Source: Symbiodinium natans (lineage: Eukaryota > Sar > Dinophyceae > Suessiales > Symbiodiniaceae). From it: a stretch of DNA of 64,000 nt. The first letter of the stretch is position 1. Every line of letters begins with the position of its first letter. Made by a program: the position numbers and the translations under genes. This document shows, piece after piece, positions 43,201 to 57,600 of this stretch. The notes under the pieces are model-generated. The model had not been told where the DNA came from, did not search any database, and saw only the letters and a program-made list of their open reading frames with translations. The stretch spans positions 188,001 to 252,000 of the forward strand of contig CAJNDS010002664.1 of NCBI GenBank assembly GCA_905221605.1. Direction: 5' to 3'.

Positions 43201-45790
43201 GCCTGACAGTCCCCTACGAATCATCAAAATCTTCCACCCGGAAACAAGCCGTCAGGACGTCAGCTGGAAAGCGACACCAAGGGACATTGCTGCAGCAATC
43301 GTCTCTTCCTGGCTAGAAACAGCACCAGCGGCACTACGAACCCAATAGCTTCCACTGCAGTCCACCAGTTCACCCTTTCAAGACAATGTGGCCGCGTACT
43401 CTCCCCTCCTCATTTTGAGGCAGCGCGCCTGCAGCTCCTCTGTGAAGTTCTGCATGGGGTCAAAGCCGAGCCTTGCAGCCGGCCCCCAAGCTTCGAACGC
43501 GGAGCTTCCGATCATAACCCCAGCAGAACCACCGACGCGCTCACTCACGGTCAAGCTCAAGCTCCGATGCCCTGAACCCTAAACCCCTAAACTTCCTAAA
43601 CTCTCCGAGGCACACTGGCAGAGTCATGATGCCCACGGTGCCAGCGACGCGGTAGCAGTACACCTTCGAGCTGCAGGTGCACGACCATCGTTCAGATCCC
43701 TCAAGCGATCCTCAAGCGCGGTGGACTCAACTGGGCCAACGTGCCTCCAACTCATAGAAAGTGGCATACCTGTCCTGAGGTGACCGAAACAAGCCGGTGC
43801 TAATGCAACTGGTCACAACCAAAAAAAGGCACAAAGAAGGCACAGAAAGTGTCCCCTAAACCCCTAGACCCTCAAACCACTAGTCCCTAAACCCTTTGGG
43901 GCCGTCCTTGACAAGATCCATGGCCATTCCGCCCACCCTCAGTCCACTGCTTCTGCAGCCCCAAGTGCATGTGTGTATATATATATATATGCATATACAT
44001 CTATATTAAAAAAAAAATATATATATATATATACGTACATATGTATAATATGCAGTATGCAATATACAATTCCATCTTCAGCACCCAAGCTGCAAGCCTA
44101 AGCCCTAGGCATGTCTTGGAAAGGCCTCTGGATCAAAGAGAACCTCACGACGCTGCGGATGTGCTTCTAACTGTGCTACGTGCACGCCAGCCAGCACCAA
44201 GGTACAAGGGCCGCGCTTGCGAATGCTGTCCACCATCGCCAAGTCGGCTGGATCGCCATCTGCAGGCACCTTGTTGCAAGATCATAGCCACGACGGGTTG
44301 GCCTGCAGTCTGGAGGTATCAGGCCTGCAACTGGAAGATCCTGTTGAGTCTGTCTTCCCAGTCTTCGAGGTCCTGGGCACCGATGGGAAGGCGCAGATCA
44401 GATCGCAGCAGAAGCAAACATGAGCCAACACATGTCGGAGGAAAGTAGTCTTACAAGGGGAGCGCAGGGTCGAGGACCACCGTAAAGCTAGGGCCATGCG
44501 AAAGTCGTTGCTATCTACATCAGTGTCAACACTTGCATCGAAAGTCACGAATATGTTGAAAACCCAGCCACCGCTGCCTTGCAAGCACATCTCAAGCATC
44601 TAAATCTTGCTGTCAAGGATCGGCCATTGTGGTGTTTGCCGCTTCAGGCCCATCCTTGCATGGCATGACATGGCGATCGGGCGACCGGGCTGGAATGTCA
44701 AGTGCAAGCTCTAGTCTCTTGGCTTGGGAGCAAGATTGCAAGATGCTGCACGCTGATCCCTTAACCTTGTCTCATGCTCTGATGAAGAGGAAAGCCTGAG
44801 TTTCACGCAACCAACTCATCCGTGCTTCGGCACCAGTTGTAGATGGCCTGTGCGCCACCCGACACTTCATGAAGACAGAGGCCACAGGCTTCTTAAAGCA
44901 TCTGAAGGCGCTGAATTTGAAATCATGGGCTTTCAGGGGCGTACCCAGACGACACGCTGCTCATCTTGGTCCAGGAGCTGCGAGCCAAGGTAAAACCTTG
45001 AGCATTCAGCCGACCCTCTTCGTGCCAGACCACTCTTGACCACGGTTGACTCCTTTGGCCCAAGCGTTTTCGAGTACTCTTTGGTCACATCCTGACCTCA
45101 GATTCCGTGGATCAGCTGCACCGGATTGCAAATGCAATATCCTCCTGGAGAGCATTCACAAAGACTGACACAAGCCCAAACCAGGCGGTCCACATTGCTT
45201 GTAGGCCTTTTCCAAAGGCTCGAAGAGCTCAGGCCTCTGCAGCACAAAAAGCTCTAAACCCTGGTTGTGGCGTCTTTGCCACTTTCTACCAAATGCCATG
45301 GAAGCAGGTAACCAGGTAGCCGATGCAGCACTATGCATTCGGAACCACTCGAGATTGAGTTGGGAACGCTGGCGAGAGCTTTCGCACGTCCTGGCACTGC
45401 GAGGAACCAGCACGGTCGAGCGAAGGGTGCCCCAAGAAGCTACACTCCCCACACCGCCTCAAAGTCCCAGAAGCCACACCCGGCCTCCTTTTGCGCTGTG
45501 AAAAGCATGCGGAGCTCTTTGGCAGTGGGCACCACCAATGCTTCCGGCTCAATCTGGGCGGGTCTGTCGGGTTTAGGGTTGCGCTCGGTTTTAGCAGCAC
45601 ATCGGTTTATGCCCAATGGATCTGGCTGAGATCGCCGAGGGCCGTGGACATTGCTGCCTAAAACCGGATCTACAAAATCTCTAGGACGTTGTTGTTTAGA
45701 GTCTTCATCTTCCGACCATCCTGGAAGGTTCTTAAGGGAGTGTTGGGGAACATTGGGTTGCTTATCCCTCCCGTAAGAAGCTTGCAACTA
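40260..45790 (-). CDS. Exons of one or more unrecognised minus-strand genes
   Basis: Clean exon-like segments include: EALVVPTAKELRMLFTA (about 45,460-45,580); ELFVLQRPELFEPLEKAYKQ (about 45,165-45,260); LPIGAQDLEDWEDRLNRIFQ ending at a GC donor (44325 to about 44,400); GFDPMQNFTEELQARCLKM (about 43,385-43,560); SEVLEASQTEGLLYPEQKW (about 42,592-42,715); a 161-bp helical exon at 42147-42307 (LLLHFAREYENAKAGIVGL); AYVPFIDKVFLMGKASNW (about 40,810-40,865); and LIEPYLILVPVSNGALYLRR (about 40,275-40,390, GT donor). No family is recognised. Grouping them into genes is not possible by eye. The 42147-42307 exon follows an intron whose 3' end is CCCTAAA-type repeat. Confidence 0.4.
42305..42412 (+). 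repeat. Telomere-type repeat at the 3' end of an intron
   Basis: TTTAGGG units on the plus strand read CCCTAAA on the coding strand, directly upstream of the acceptor CCCCTAG| of the exon at 42147-42307. In this orientation the repeat supplies a pyrimidine-rich tract and CTAA-type branch words. Confidence 0.7.
43974..44050. repeat. (AT)n microsatellite
   Basis: Runs of TATATA and an A homopolymer. No coding signal. Confidence 0.85.
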
Positions 45791-45887
45791 GTCCTGATGT
45801 CCCATGTTCAGGGTGCGACTCGCTGCGCAACGGTGCCTAGCAGCTTCTTCTCCTGCCAGCGGAATGGAGTCGTGAGATCCAGCCCGC

Positions 45888-48800
45888 TCACAAGACTGCA
45901 CTTGGAAGCCCTTCAGAGCGCAACAAGAGAGCAACCGATCTCCGACTGCAGAGGGTCGAGGCTTCGGCCATGCTGACCATTCCCTTCACATCGACTTCCT
46001 TCCGGCCTGGCGGCTGCGTGCTGGCTACTGCCTTTGGCGGGGCCTTGAGGCCTCCATGTGGAAGTGCGGTTCTGGGATATTCTCCCCGGCCTTTGTTGTG
46101 ACTTTGGGCTCGTCGATCTGTCCGCTTCCTCACCTCCATCAGAAGACCACCTGTGCCCACGGCGCCAAGCACAGAAACCTTGCAGATGAGAATCCCCAAA
46201 CCCTAAACTCTGAACCCTAAACCTCTGCTCACTTCGCCCACTCGGAGCAAGAGAGGAGGCGGAACACACTACTACTGAGTGCCTGCCGTGTGGATGGTGG
46301 CCCCCGTGGTCATCTCCACCTTCCGTCCGGCGGGGGCCTGCCATGCGATTAGGGGAGGGTTTCGGGTTAGGGGTTGAGTGGTTTGGGGTTGAGGGCTTAG
46401 GGGCATTCAAGAACATCCAGGGTGGCATCTTCTCATGGCGCCCCAGCAGATATGGTTCACGTGTAAAAGAAAGAGATGGCGCACAGCCCTGCACATTAGA
46501 GGCCCGAAGCAACCCACCCAGGGTAAACGATCAACAGGCCCGCGGGCTTCCTATAGCAGCCTATTGGACAAGACGTCGTTGACTTGTTCCCAAAAGTTTA
46601 GCTTTGGATTTGTAGTTTCTATTGCGAAGGGGGCGCATCCTCCCCGAGCAAAAGTTCGGCCGGGGAACAGAAAGGAACAGAAATAGAACGGAACCGGACC
46701 GGAAGGGAAGAGAAGGTGATGCAATGTAGCATACTCGTCTGCAAGACTTTGCCATGTTGCTATGCCATCTCTGCCGGAAGGGCAAGGAATGCAATGCAGC
46801 TCGAAAGAGAATGCGACGCGGAACAGAACGAGGGAGTCAAAAAGAAGATCCGGTGTTGTAAAAGAGCACAATTTACTTGAATGCCTGCCATGTTTTGCAG
46901 CTGAATGCCACATGTCCAAAGACTTGTTGTTAGGTCGAACGGCTGGGGTTACTGCAAGGGCCTGTCGATCTCACTGTCTTGTCATGATGGCTTGCAAGAG
47001 GAGTGGACGAAGATGGAATATTTTCATGAGGATGTCGGAGGGCCGGCAGTTGGCCCCCCAGGGGCCAATGGGCCAGGTTGCCAAGACCCCCCCGTTGCCG
47101 CGATTGCACTGAGAAACCTTTGCCTCAGCAGGAGCAGGGTGCTTGCCTTGAAGTCGAAGCGCTGCAAAAGGGCGACCAGCACAGCCTGTCAAACTCCACG
47201 AGCTTGTTGCTTTGCCCACCCTAAGCGTAGCCAAACCGATGCACAGAGCTAGGTTCGTGCATCTTGCCTCCGCTTCGAGGAGTGCAAAGTTGTCTCCCAC
47301 ACATTTCCGCCTGGGCCGCCAAGGTACAGACTCCATGGGCTCAACTGAAAGAAGGGCAAAGCTCTTTCAGAGATTCAATCTGTGTCAGCTCTTCTTGAAG
47401 CATTGCTAGCTTTTCTTCCAAACCGGGTCGAGCTGTTCTGTCTTCACGGTTATAACTCAGAGCCTGTTAGGATTACTCGAGGCTCACTTGGCTGAGCTGG
47501 GTCTGCCGCGAGCCAGCACCAAAAGGCAAAAAGGCGTAGTCTGCAGCCTCAGGGTGCAAGCTCTCTTGCGTCCACAAGCGATACAAAATCTCAGGATCAA
47601 AGATTTGCGAAAGCAGAAGCCGTGAACCACCTTATATATATATATATATATATATAGATGTGCTACCATAAATAAACAAATATATATATATATATATATG
47701 CCGCTGGTATAATGCTGGGCTAGCGAACCCTCTCGTCTGGGTAGACGGTCCACTGGCACAGGGCAAGACGTGGAGCTCGAAATGTTGCCACTGCTGTTGG
47801 AATGGAAGTGCGGTACATCGGTCATCTTAATGTTGATGGATTCCAATCAAGATTCCAGTCAAAGATCCACGGCTCTGCCTTATCCGGTGAGTACCCCTGC
47901 CAAAGACCGTTGCCATTGATCTTCTCCTGCTGCCGCCACTTCTCAAGTTCTGCTTCAAGCTCAACCAGAGTGAATCTGTAGCGGCAAGGTCCTTCCATCG
48001 ACGTGGATTGAAACAATTTGCATCCTGGCAGGTCTGGTTTTATGATGTCTTATGGATCGTCTTCACGCAGCCGTACTCGTAAAGCACTAGACCGTCCTTG
48101 CCCCACAAGGTCCGGGAGCGCTGAAGGGACCAAGTTGAGATGAAGATGTCCTGGCCGGACATGGCGTAGGTGTTGCTTGTGGATGAAGAACTAACATGCT
48201 GAGAGGACTTCCCGTCCAACATTTTTCACGCTCCCATCCCCACAACACGCAAAAAAACACGACAACGGCCAAGCCTGGCCGGGCAAGAAGGACACAGTCT
48301 CGGACTGCACGTCGTGGCATAGGGGGCCTCAAACCGACTCCCACCAACGTCAATGACAACCTATTTCATGAATGCGGATTGGACCCTAACCCCTAACCAA
48401 AGACCCCAATTGTAGGGGCCTATGGTTTATGGGCCCCAGGCCCACAGGCACGTCGTCTCCGGCGATGCAGCGTCGGATGAGCAGCGGGGGCTCTGGATAC
48501 AACCTCCCAAAACTCATGAGTTCTTAGTCGGGAATTTTGGAATTCAACCCTTCTATTTCCCTTTTAAGGGATATAGGGGTCCGAATGTCCTATTTCCCAA
48601 ACTAAGCACCACAAAGAAAGAAGCAATCCAGCAAATCCAGGCGGTGCACACGCTCTGGGCCTCAGAGCCTCAAGGAGACATGCGCGCAGTGCTGGCAGTT
48701 GCGTGAGCTCCTCGCCCACAAAGCGCCATGAAGCCGAGGGAAGGGCAACGAAATTACGCAACACACTCGTAACAGGATCGAACTAGCTTCGACTGAGCAC

Positions 48801-51559
48801 GTGCGGGGCAGCCACGGTGTCCTCGAAAGTCGGATTTCGCCCCTGTAGGACAGTGTCAACCTGCTCCGGAATCTTCTCGAATTCCAAGTGTATGCCCAAA
48901 GACGACATTGCACAGTCTGTCTGCTGGCCTCATCCTGCACTTCCCGCAACAAGTCCGCGCTCTCCGGCTTTATCAGCTCAAACAGGGTCTGGGCATCCCA
49001 TCCAACTCAACATGAAACATACAAGGAGACCTATACCGGGGGAAATCCACGTCTGATACGTCTGGAAAAAAGCCCTTTACCCCATAAATGTGGCCGTGCT
49101 GTCTTGTGCAGCACGGGGGGCTTCTGAACCCAACTTCTCAACTCCAACTCCAGTACACACAAGTTCGGCTCCCTGCCCAGGTCAACATGGCTGCAGTCGT
49201 CTCCTGGGCGGGATGAAGTCTTGGAAGACCTGGGGTCTCCTGGCCACCTCGAGCAAAGACCTTAGATTCCTCAGATAAACGGGGGAGTAGTATTGATTGA
49301 GCTTGTTGCCGACTGCGCACTGTTCCTTCAATGGAAGCTTGTTAAACGTTGTACATGCCATCATACGCCATGCTGAATAGCGTAAGCTGAAACGTTTCCG
49401 CACACAATAAGGTCTTTGTGTTTGAGCCGAGGCAATGAATTGCGGGGTGCTCTTGCCCAGTGGGGTGGTTAGAGACCTGCTGCAGTAATCGTAGTGCAGC
49501 TTCCTTCAGCAAAGCCTTACTGCATACGGCAAGTTGCATGGCCGGCAATGAGTAAAGTCATCAGGTCGTCCCGCAGCTGCCTGCAAGGGTCAAGACGAAG
49601 ACAAAAAAGCCGCCCTCAAGGCTACAGAACTACAGAACCTCAGAAATCTCCGAAAAGCTGCCGCGCCCTTCCTGTGGGAAGATGTCCCAACACAAGGATA
49701 CACAGAAAAAGACTTACCATATATGATGTGCTGTATAAATACTCGATATTACATTGCAATGTATAGAGCAATATTAATACATATCTTATTTTAGACCTGG
49801 CCATGCACACTACATGTAAAATACATATCTATATACATATATGTGTAAACAGAGATAGAATGAGTATGACATTATTGCTTTATAACGTTATGTTATACTA
49901 TGTTATACGTTAGCAAGTGCATGTTATGTATATATACATATATTTGTTGATTTATGTCTATTTATTTATTTATCTAATGCATATCTTTATGTATTGATGT
50001 CTTTACTTATTTATTTGTATGTGTTGGTAATAGTATGTTTTTTGTGATATACTCAGCCCCATGGGCTTAGTCCGAAAACAACTCAGGCAACACGACACCA
50101 GCAAAGCACAAGCTTCTCCTTTTCCATGCTTCCTGCTCTTGCATCCTGGCTCCGCTTCTTTGGCAGGCAGTGAAAGGCACAAGCCTCCTAGCTGCTGGCG
50201 CAGGACAGCTAGCTGTGGTCTGTGCATTTGCTGGGTGGCAAGCAGATTTGCATCATGTCGAAGCCAGCAAACCCTTCACACATCACTGAGTTCGTAGTCC
50301 TGAACGAAGTCAAAAGAGAAGCAAGATGCTGCTGGCGGAGTTCTTGCTGACAAAGCCAAGAGCAGGACAGAGAACACTGCATAGGCACAGCCGTCCGTCA
50401 ATGGCCTTGAACGGTACAGCTGGAGTTCGTTTGTGCGAGACGCCAGGTAGCTGCTCATGCGTTGAGCACGGTGCCCAGAAACCATGACGTAAGCAGGAAG
50501 CCACAAGCTTCTGCAAGCGACCGTAATGAAGGCCCGGACTTGTGCGGTTGAACTGGGAGCAGCCAGTCAAGACCTGAGTGCTGAGTGCAGTCGGGTTTTG
50601 GGTTTAGGGTTTCGGGGCGCTGCCCGCGTTCAGAAAAAGAGGTTCCAAGGCCGACGCCGCAGCGGCCACAAAGTTGCTGGGCCTGTTTTCACAGCCCAAA
50701 TGCTTCAAAGGCGGGGCCCGAAGGGTTCCTTGAAAGCTGTATGGTCACTTCTCTGAATTGTGGTCCCTTTTGAGTTGTTATTTGAAGACGGCCCTAATAT
50801 TCAGGGTATCCAAATTGAAAAAAAAAACATAATTTTTGGAACTGACCATATACACGGTACCTCTATCGCACGCGCTAGTTCTCAAGCTACGAAGGCATCA
50901 GACTTGGCAGATACCATCAGGGGCCCAGACATTGCTGAAAATGCCGAGGCTGTAGGGATTCCTGCACAAATGCGACTGAGCAAATCGATCCCTCTTTCTG
51001 ATGCAAGCAAGGGTCCTTCCAGCGTAGGCAACCTCGATGGAGGTACGATTCACCGCCATCAACCTTGAAGGACTTTGCTTGGCCAAGTTGCAAGGGGATC
51101 CAGTGTGGAGTACAGAATGTTCTTACTCCTTGCGGCTAAGCCTTTCAAAGGCATTGCAAAAAAGGCCCCATGAACCTCTGACACCAAGCACGGCAACCAA
51201 TGCTCGTGCGGGAAGGCACACGTCTAAGATCAACTACTAACCTGCACATGAAATCTACCAAGATGTCCACCACGTGCGACAGACAATTGCTTGATAACAT
51301 GCGGCCAAAGCACCACAAGTGGGAGAAGAAGAGCAAAGACATTGCCAGACCTGGAATCATGTCCCCACAACATGCAACGCAACGAATCTGAGGGCATCTG
51401 CCACTGCAAGGCTTGGGATGCGGCACAATGATGCGCTCAAAACGGCACCCATGCTGAAGATCCCAAAACCTCACAGCCCAGCAGTCAGGGTGGAATACCC
51501 AGGAACACACACAAACACACAAACACACAAACACACAAACACACAAACACACAAACACA

Positions 51560-51602
<43 letters not shown>

Positions 51603-54600
51603 TCGGACCTTGGGCCACGCTATTTTGACTTTGTTTAAGGTTTTCCATTGTGCCCGCCCGAGTGTGTGGCTCAGGTCAACTTGGGCCTGGACCACTGGCC
51701 CCCATCGAACCCCGTGTCGAGTATCCTCAGACAGGGTTTAGGGTTCAGGGTTCAGGGTTTAGGGGTTTAGGGCTGGGGGACTAGGGTCTAGGATTCTGGA
51801 CACGGCTTCCGGAAAAGGCTAAAGGCTGTGGCTAGGCACGAGTACATGGGCAGGTCTCACTGGCAGTGGCAAAGCCAACACTTCAAGCCCAACATGATGG
51901 GAAGAGATAGCGACATACAGAGCGCTCTGGGCTTTTTGACTCGATGGTGGATTGAAGGTTGAGGTCTTACAGGGATCGGCTTGAGTGCACAGTCCAGCCA
52001 CGCTTGCAACGTGAGCTGCTGAAGACGAATGGGCTCTGCTGTCTTCCACCCAACTATCTTCAACTCTCAGCTTGCCAAAACAACATGAAAAAAGACTCGG
52101 CTGAGTCGAGCACGGCTACGAGGAACAAACAAGGAGACGATGACGGGCTTGGCCGAAACGACCTGAGAAACTAACCAGAGACTGCACCTAAAGACTGTGG
52201 CCACGCGACACTAGGACCTGGCGAAGGTTAGCGCCGCGACCATCCCGTAACTCAACATGAGGATGAAGTATCTCAGCTTTTCGCACATGGCGTGTAGCAG
52301 TGCTCTCGCATACTCTCACTCTCACTATGCAGGACCTGTCTGTCAAACCAGATGCTTGCAGACACGCTCGGTTTCCAGCTTATGGTTTTTGGCACCAACA
52401 CCTGCTGCTTACACAGTGGACACACAGCATCACTGTGACACCCCTGTGTTCCTTAAAACATACCGTAACGAGCCGTCAAGCAGTGCACGTTCATGTCAAG
52501 ATTTTGGTACGCACGTTGTGTCGGGCTGGTGTTATGGGTATGGGATTCCAGCATGACCTTCCATGGTGTGAAAACTCGATACTGCACGGCACAACTGCAT
52601 CTGAGCCGATGAGATCATGTGCTTAGAGAGCCACGCTACGCCACAGTGCAACCGGGCAGCAGTTGCCCACCCAGGGGCAGTGGTGGTCCTGTGAGCAAAC
52701 TGTCCTACAAGACGAGAAGAAGCTGCAAGCAGACAGCTCGATTCAGGCCCGAACCATGCGCATGACGCATTTGCCACATATGCTGCAGTGATGCGCCCCT
52801 GGGCAGTGCGCCACAGTGTGAACCCACACAGTCTTCATATCAAGTGAACCTACATGTGGAAGAGCGCTGGTTGAGAAATAGGAGCTGTCTGCAGCAAGGA
52901 ACCCGCTACCGAAATACTGATGCATTTCATCCGCCTCAGCTCAAGGCTCTCTGGCCGTCTCTCATTGCATTTGTGGCAATTGGTTGGTTTCCTGCCGCAC
53001 TGTTGGATCTCTGTAACTTTCCCAGCCAACCAACCCATCTGGTGTCCTGGCAGTGCTCTTGCCACTTACACAAACGAGCCGGAGTCACCCCGGCTGCCAT
53101 CCGAATAAGGAGTTGCCCGTGGCCTCCTGGTATGGCCGCACATGGACTGCAGTGCTTGCATCCAGCAAGCGGCATGAACGGACTGGTCCGGACAGCGCTC
53201 TTGCTGGTCCAGCCACCTCGGACCACGGATTCCAGCCGAACACCACACCCAGATTTCCCAAGAGAGCCCGGCCAGGAGGGAACAAAGCCCGGGTCGGAGA
53301 GGGCACAGCGCAGGAAAGACCACCTAGCCGGCAGGATCGGGCACAGGCTCTCAAAAGGGGGTGGTAGCCGCATGTGCAGGCTGCCGGAACTATTCCTGGG
53401 CTCCATGCAGCGCGAGCAACCAGGTCGCATTGAAGGCGAAAACACGGACCTCTGCTCGTGCAAGCGGCGCATGAGTTCCGTGGGCTTCCAGCTGTATGCT
53501 GTACAATGCTGCACGGCTTCATTCAAGTAACCCCCGACTTCTTGTGCAGAGTTGGCCCCATCGCCTCATGTTACATCACGCTGCGCTGAGCCCCGCGCAA
53601 TGGCAACGAGCTGGGACTCTCCCTGCCACCGGCCCAGCCTCAATCGATTTGACAGGAGAACTACACGCCCTCGGTGCTGGAGTGAAAACTGCTTGGCAGC
53701 GTGCATCCCATCTACATACCCAAAGTTGATAGGGTGAAGACTGTGGTGTGGACATGACGTGAATGAACTTCGTGACCACGACAACTTCCAAGTTGAAAGA
53801 AGGACATGAGACATGAGAGACAAAGCATTGATTCATTGACTTAAGCTTCCAATCTTCCTTCTGTCCAGGAAGGCAAACTCCCACTGCAGCAGGCAAATTC
53901 TGGGATCTGCACTGGGCAAGGTTCAACCGTTCTATTCTGGAGCGGGCAGTGCATGTCCTGTGCCCCTGTAAGCTGACCAGAGACTGTCTCATTGGAGAGC
54001 CAATAAAATAAGTTGACAGGCACATAGCACTGTTCCAGCCTTCTACGAGCACACAAACCAAGTCGACGGAGTGCGGCCGGTATATAGGCAGGACAGACAA
54101 TGACGTCCTCAACTCTTCTGGAGCACAAGCTCCCACTCACGGGCTGTGCATGTCCTGTGCCGCTTTCAGCTGACCAGAGACTGTCTCATTGGAGAGCGAA
54201 TAAGTCGACAGGCACATAGAACTGTTCTAGCCTTCTACGAGCACACAAACCAAGTCGACGGAGTGCGGCCGGTATATAGGCAGGACAGACATGACGTCCT
54301 CAACTATTCTAGAGCACAAGCTCCCGCTCACGGGCTGTGCATGTCCTGTGCCGCTTTCAGCTGACCAGAGACTGTCTCATTGGAGAGCGAATAAGTCGAC
54401 AGGCACATAGAACTGTTCCAGCCTTCTACGAGCACACAAACCAAGTCGACGGAGTGCGGCCGGTATATAGGCAGGACAGACAATGACGTCCTCAACTATT
54501 CTGGAGCACAAGCTCCCACTCACGGGCTGTGCATGTCCTGTGCCGCTGTCAGCTGACCAGAGACTGTCTCATTGGAGACCGAATAAGTCGACAGGCACAT

Positions 54601-57600
54601 AGAACTGTTCCAGCCTTCTACGAGCACACAAACCAAGTCGACGGAGTGCGGCCGGTATATAGGCAGGACAGACAATGACGTCCTCAACTATTCTAGAGCA
54701 CAAGCTCCCGCTCACGGGCTGTGAATGTCCTGTGCCGCTTTCAGCTGACCAGAGACTGTCTCATTGGAGAGCGAATAAGTCGACAGGCACATAGAACTGT
54801 TCCAGCCTTCTACGAGCACACAGACCAAGTCGACGGAGTGCGGCCGGTATATAGGCAGGACAGACAATGACGTCCTCAACTATTCTGGAGCACAAGCTCC
54901 CACTCACGCACTGTGCATGTCCTGTGCCCCTGTAAGCTGACCAGAGACTGTCTCATTGGAGAGCCAATAAAATAAGTTGACAGGCACATAGCACTGTTCC
55001 AGCCTTCTACGAGCACACAAACCAAGTCGACGGAGTGCGGCCGGTATATAGGCAGGACAGACAATGACGTCCTCAACTATTCTGGAGCACAAGCTCCCAC
55101 TCACGGGCTGTGCATGTCCTGTGCCGCTTTCAGCTGACCAGAGACTGTCTCATTGGAGAGCGAATAAGTCGACAGGCACATAGAACTGTTCCAGCCTTCT
55201 ACGAGCACACATGCGGCCGGTATATAGGCAGGACGGACAATGACATCCTCAACTATTCTGGAGCACAAGCTCCCACTCACGGGCTGTGCATGTCCTGTGC
55301 CGCTTTCAGCTGACCAGAGACTGTCTCATTGGAGACCGAATAAGTCGACAGGCACATAGAACTGTTCCAGCCTTCTACGAGCACACAAACCAAGTCGACG
55401 GAGTGCGGCCGGTATATAGGCAGGACAGACAATGACGTCCTCAACTATTCTAGAGCACAAGCTCCCGCTCACCGCTTTCAGCTGACCAGAGACTGTCTCA
55501 TTGGAGAGCGAATAAGTCGACAGGCACATAGAACTGTTCCAGCCTTCTACGAGCACACAGACCAAGTCGACGGAGTGCGGCCGGTATATAGGCAGGACAG
55601 ACAATGACGTCCTCAACTATTCTGGAGCACAAGCTCCCACTCACGGGCTGTGCATGTCCTGTGCCGCTTTCAGCTGACCAGAGACTGTCTCATTGGAGAG
55701 CCAATAAAATAAGTTGACAGGCACATAGAACTGTTCCAGCCTTCTACGAGCACACAAACCAAGTCGACGGAGTGCGGCCGGTATATAGGCAGGACAGACA
55801 ATGACGTCCTCAACTATTCTGGAGCACAAGCTCCCACTCACGGGCTGTGCATGTCCTGTGCCGCTTTCAGCTGACCAGAGACTGTCTCATTGGAGAGCGA
55901 ATAAGTCGACAGGCACATAGAACTGTTCCAGCCTTCTACGAGCACACATGCGGCCGGTATATAGGCAGGACGGACAATGACATCCTCAACTATTCTGGAG
56001 CACAAGCTCCCACTCACGGGCTGTGCATGTCCTGTGCCGCTTTCAGCTGACCAGAGACTGTCTCATTGGAGAGCCGATAGGTCGACAGGCACATAGCACT
56101 GTTTCAGCCTTCTACGAGCACACAAACCAAGTCGACGTAGTGCGGCCTGTATATAGACAGGACAGACAATGACATCCTCGATCGTTCTGTTCTGGAGCAC
56201 AAAAGCGCGCACTCATGGGCAGTGCATGTCCTGTGCCCCTTTAAGCTGATCAGAGTGCCAATAAGTCGACAGGCGCATAGCACTGTTCCAGCCTTTTCTT
56301 CTTGCTTTTCGGGCGAGGGAGGGCTTGCGAGTTAATCTTCCACACCCATGGCTGACACTTTCAAAGCGTGGAAAAGACGTGCCACGGACAGTAAAATCTT
56401 GGGATGCATATCTCATGCATGATGCTCTAAGCAGTGTCTTCTGTTCCAAGACGGCTGCCCGCGAAGGACGAAGACGCAGTTGAACGCGTACCTCGGGCGA
56501 TGAACTTGACGTGTCACAGTCTGGAGTAACATGGCCGCTGTCACAACTTGCAAGCTGCAATGGTACTTCGGGTGCGTCACACTGCTCATGTATGATCGAA
56601 GGCACCAGTAAAGCCACGCCAAAATGATGTAATATCGGCGCAGCCCCACTGTCTGTGAAACTTGACACCTAAAGAGAACCTTAAAAGCAAAATGTGCACA
56701 ATACGAGATACACTCAGGATGTCTCAGGATGACTAAATCACCATCAGCACCACAATTCATGATCATCATAAGAAGAATCACAATAATTTTAATGATCCTA
56801 ATAATCCGAATAATCAAGATAACCGTGCTAATCATTATAGTGATAACAACCAGAATAACCACAATTATAGTCACAATCGTCACGGCAATCATAATCACCA
56901 TGTAAAAAACAAAAATCACAGTCACTGTCATCACAAGAATAACTATGCCAGCAACGCCTAGGCGAGAACGAGCAGGCTTCGAGAAAAATGCACGGATGGC
57001 AGCGGGCGCGCCGCGTGGGCGCGCCGCATGGCTTCATCAACCTACCCCGGCTTACTCTACACGTTGGCCGCCCTTTAGTGTTGACACACCGTTTGGCACG
57101 CATTGACATGATGTGGGGAAGAGTTCCGCCCAACTCTCCCTCATGGCAGGATTAAAAGAGAAGTCTTGCTGAGAACCCTGCCACTCAAAACCGAAGATGA
57201 ACAGGATGAGCAGTACAGGAACAGTCGAGGCCTCAAGGCGAGAGAGCTTTGTGCAAATGGAAATCTTCAGTTTGCCGGCTGTCTCGTGGTGCAGCCCAGC
57301 GTTGCGGAAGGTCTTTAAGCTGAGCCCTCAGCCACTCGAATGAATGGATTCTTCGCCCACATGGCAAGCTCCCGGACGCAACTACAGGTTACACTTCGGA
57401 GGGGAGGGCTTGTCGTGCTTGCCACGGTTTGCAAAAGGTTGCCAGCCTTCAACTTATCTCGTCTTTTTGTGTCCTAGCCCTAATCGGGTGCATGCACCAC
57501 GTGCACTGATCTATGACTGCTCATGTTAAGATGTCTGCAGAAGCCGGCTTCAGACATGAGACTCCAAAGCGAGAAGCCAAGTGAATTCGCAGTCTGAATG

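Noticed and set aside
52936-53526. Three overlapping minus ORFs of 85-196 residues as a single-exon gene
   Set aside because: All three frames stay open because of base composition. Only the short DPG-containing segment fits the neighbouring DHHC exons.
57260-57330. AGLHHETAGK segment as the P450 I-helix
   Set aside because: It resembles the AGHETT motif by chance. The true I helix is at 49580-49538 plus 49203-49177, where flanking motifs and phases fit.
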